Source: Phycisphaerales bacterium | GTDB taxonomy: Bacteria > Planctomycetota > Phycisphaerae > Tepidisphaerales > Tepidisphaeraceae | DNA: 6,714 nucleotides | Assembly (NCBI GenBank): GCA_028288875.1 | Contig: JAQGHK010000220.1 | Span: 1-6,714, forward strand | Direction: 5' to 3' | Part shown: piece by piece, positions 6,132 through 6,714 of the stretch | Numbering within the stretch: the first letter of the stretch is position 1 | Layout of the letters: each line of letters begins with the position of its first letter | Made by a program: the position numbers and the translations under genes | Notes under the pieces: generated by a model | Told to the model about the DNA's origin: nothing | What the model saw: the letters and a program-made list of their open reading frames with translations, nothing else | Databases searched by the model: none

Positions 6132-6714
6132 ATGGCCATCGCAGTAGCAGACAAACATCCGTCCGTTCCCACGTCTCCGCTCATCGGCTCGGGCTCGCCC
6201 GAAGAGGTCGATCGGCGCGTGAACGTCCTGCTCGAAATGGGCACCACCCGCGGTTATCTCACGTACGAGGAGCTGAACACCAAGCTGCCCGACGAAATGG
6301 TCGCCCCGGATCGCCTCGACACGCTTCTGATGGTCATCGATGAAATGGGCATCAAGCTCATCGACGAATCCGATGTCCATGAATACCAGACCAAGGCCCA
6401 GCAGAAGGCCGCCGCCGGCGAAGCCAAGAAGCTCGCCGAGATGCCCAAGATCAAGGTCAAGGTGCCCGCGCTCCGCCCGAGCGCCCCGCGCCCCCCGGCC
6501 GAGATCGATCCGGACATCGTCGCCCAGGGCGAAGACGATGAGGATGATGATGAAGAAGTCGATCTCGCCGCGCTGGCTAAGGAATTGGCCGAAGCCGGCA
6601 CGAAGCGCATCGACGATCCGGTCCGCATGTACCTGACGCAGATGGGCGAAATCCCGCTGCTGACGCGTGAAGAGGAAATCAGCCTCGCGAAGAAGATCGA
6701 AATCACGCGGAAGA
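6132..6714 (+). CDS. rpoD: primary RNA polymerase sigma factor RpoD (3' end beyond window)
   Basis: This is the housekeeping sigma-70 factor that directs RNA polymerase to most promoters. The frame runs from the ATG at 6132 to the window end with no stop, giving 194 codons of a longer gene. Residues about 23-80 match sigma region 1.1 (RGYLTYEELNTKLPDEM, then IDEMGIKLIDESD), the autoinhibitory domain specific to primary sigma factors. A lysine/alanine/proline-rich linker (about 85-123) and an acidic run (EDDEDDDEEVD, 134-144) follow. Residues 160-194 begin region 1.2 (DDPVRMYLTQMGEIPLLTRE), which contacts the discriminator. Regions 2 to 4 lie outside the window. Region 1.1 and the position after dnaG separate it from alternative sigma factors. 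The start is supported by the conserved region beginning soon after it. Only a weak purine stretch (GATAAAGA) precedes the ATG. Third codon positions are very rich in C and G, consistent with high expression. Confidence 0.95.
   Translation, partial: MAIAVADKHPSVPTSPLIGSGSPEEVDRRVNVLLEMGTTRGYLTYEELNTKLPDEMVAPDRLDTLLMVIDEMGIKLIDESDVHEYQTKAQQKAAAGEAKKLAEMPKIKVKVPALRPSAPRPPAEIDPDIVAQGEDDEDDDEEVDLAALAKELAEAGTKRIDDPVRMYLTQMGEIPLLTREEEISLAKKIEITRK

Noticed and set aside
1..6714. CRISPR array, insertion sequence, tRNA or rRNA
   Set aside because: No regularly spaced repeats, transposase motifs, terminal inverted repeats around a gene, or cloverleaf/rRNA signatures were seen on either strand.

Overview
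The window is GC-rich and densely coding. It looks like a chromosomal piece from a member of the Planctomycetota, most likely the Phycisphaerae/Tepidisphaerales side. The best taxonomic clue is the N-terminus of the second gene (LEALEGRQLMAA followed at once by delta-60 repeats), which resembles the LE-x-R-x-L(L/M) N-terminal motif of planctomycete surface or exported proteins. The general lack of clear Shine-Dalgarno sequences agrees with this. The assignment comes from motif recognition, not from a database search.

Layout: (1) 1-654 (+) is the nearly complete 3' part of a NarL/FixJ-type response regulator. (2) 763-2334 (+) is a 523-residue protein with delta-60 repeats and the planctomycete-type N-terminal motif. 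(3) 2363-3685 (-), convergent with it across a 28-bp gap, is a polytopic WecA/TagO/MraY-family polyprenyl-phosphate sugar-1-phosphate transferase. (4) 3686-4014 is a divergent intergenic region holding a dyad whose two arms carry -10-like hexamers pointing both ways. (5) 4015-5880 (+) is DNA primase, dnaG. (6) 5881-6131 is a 251-bp spacer with hairpins, short direct repeats and a candidate promoter. (7) 6132 to the window end (+) is the first 194 codons of the primary sigma factor, rpoD.

dnaG followed by rpoD is the core of the classical macromolecular-synthesis gene cluster, which links replication priming to bulk transcription. The usual first member, rpsU, is not directly upstream; the divergent glycosyltransferase gene sits there instead. 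The wide, structured dnaG-rpoD gap suggests rpoD has its own promoter or internal control. The two left-hand genes have no visible functional link to the dnaG-rpoD pair. No mobile element, CRISPR array, tRNA or rRNA was seen. Nothing amounts to a clearly new biological system; the most interesting material is the repeat protein with its non-classical N-terminus and the two structured intergenic regions around dnaG.
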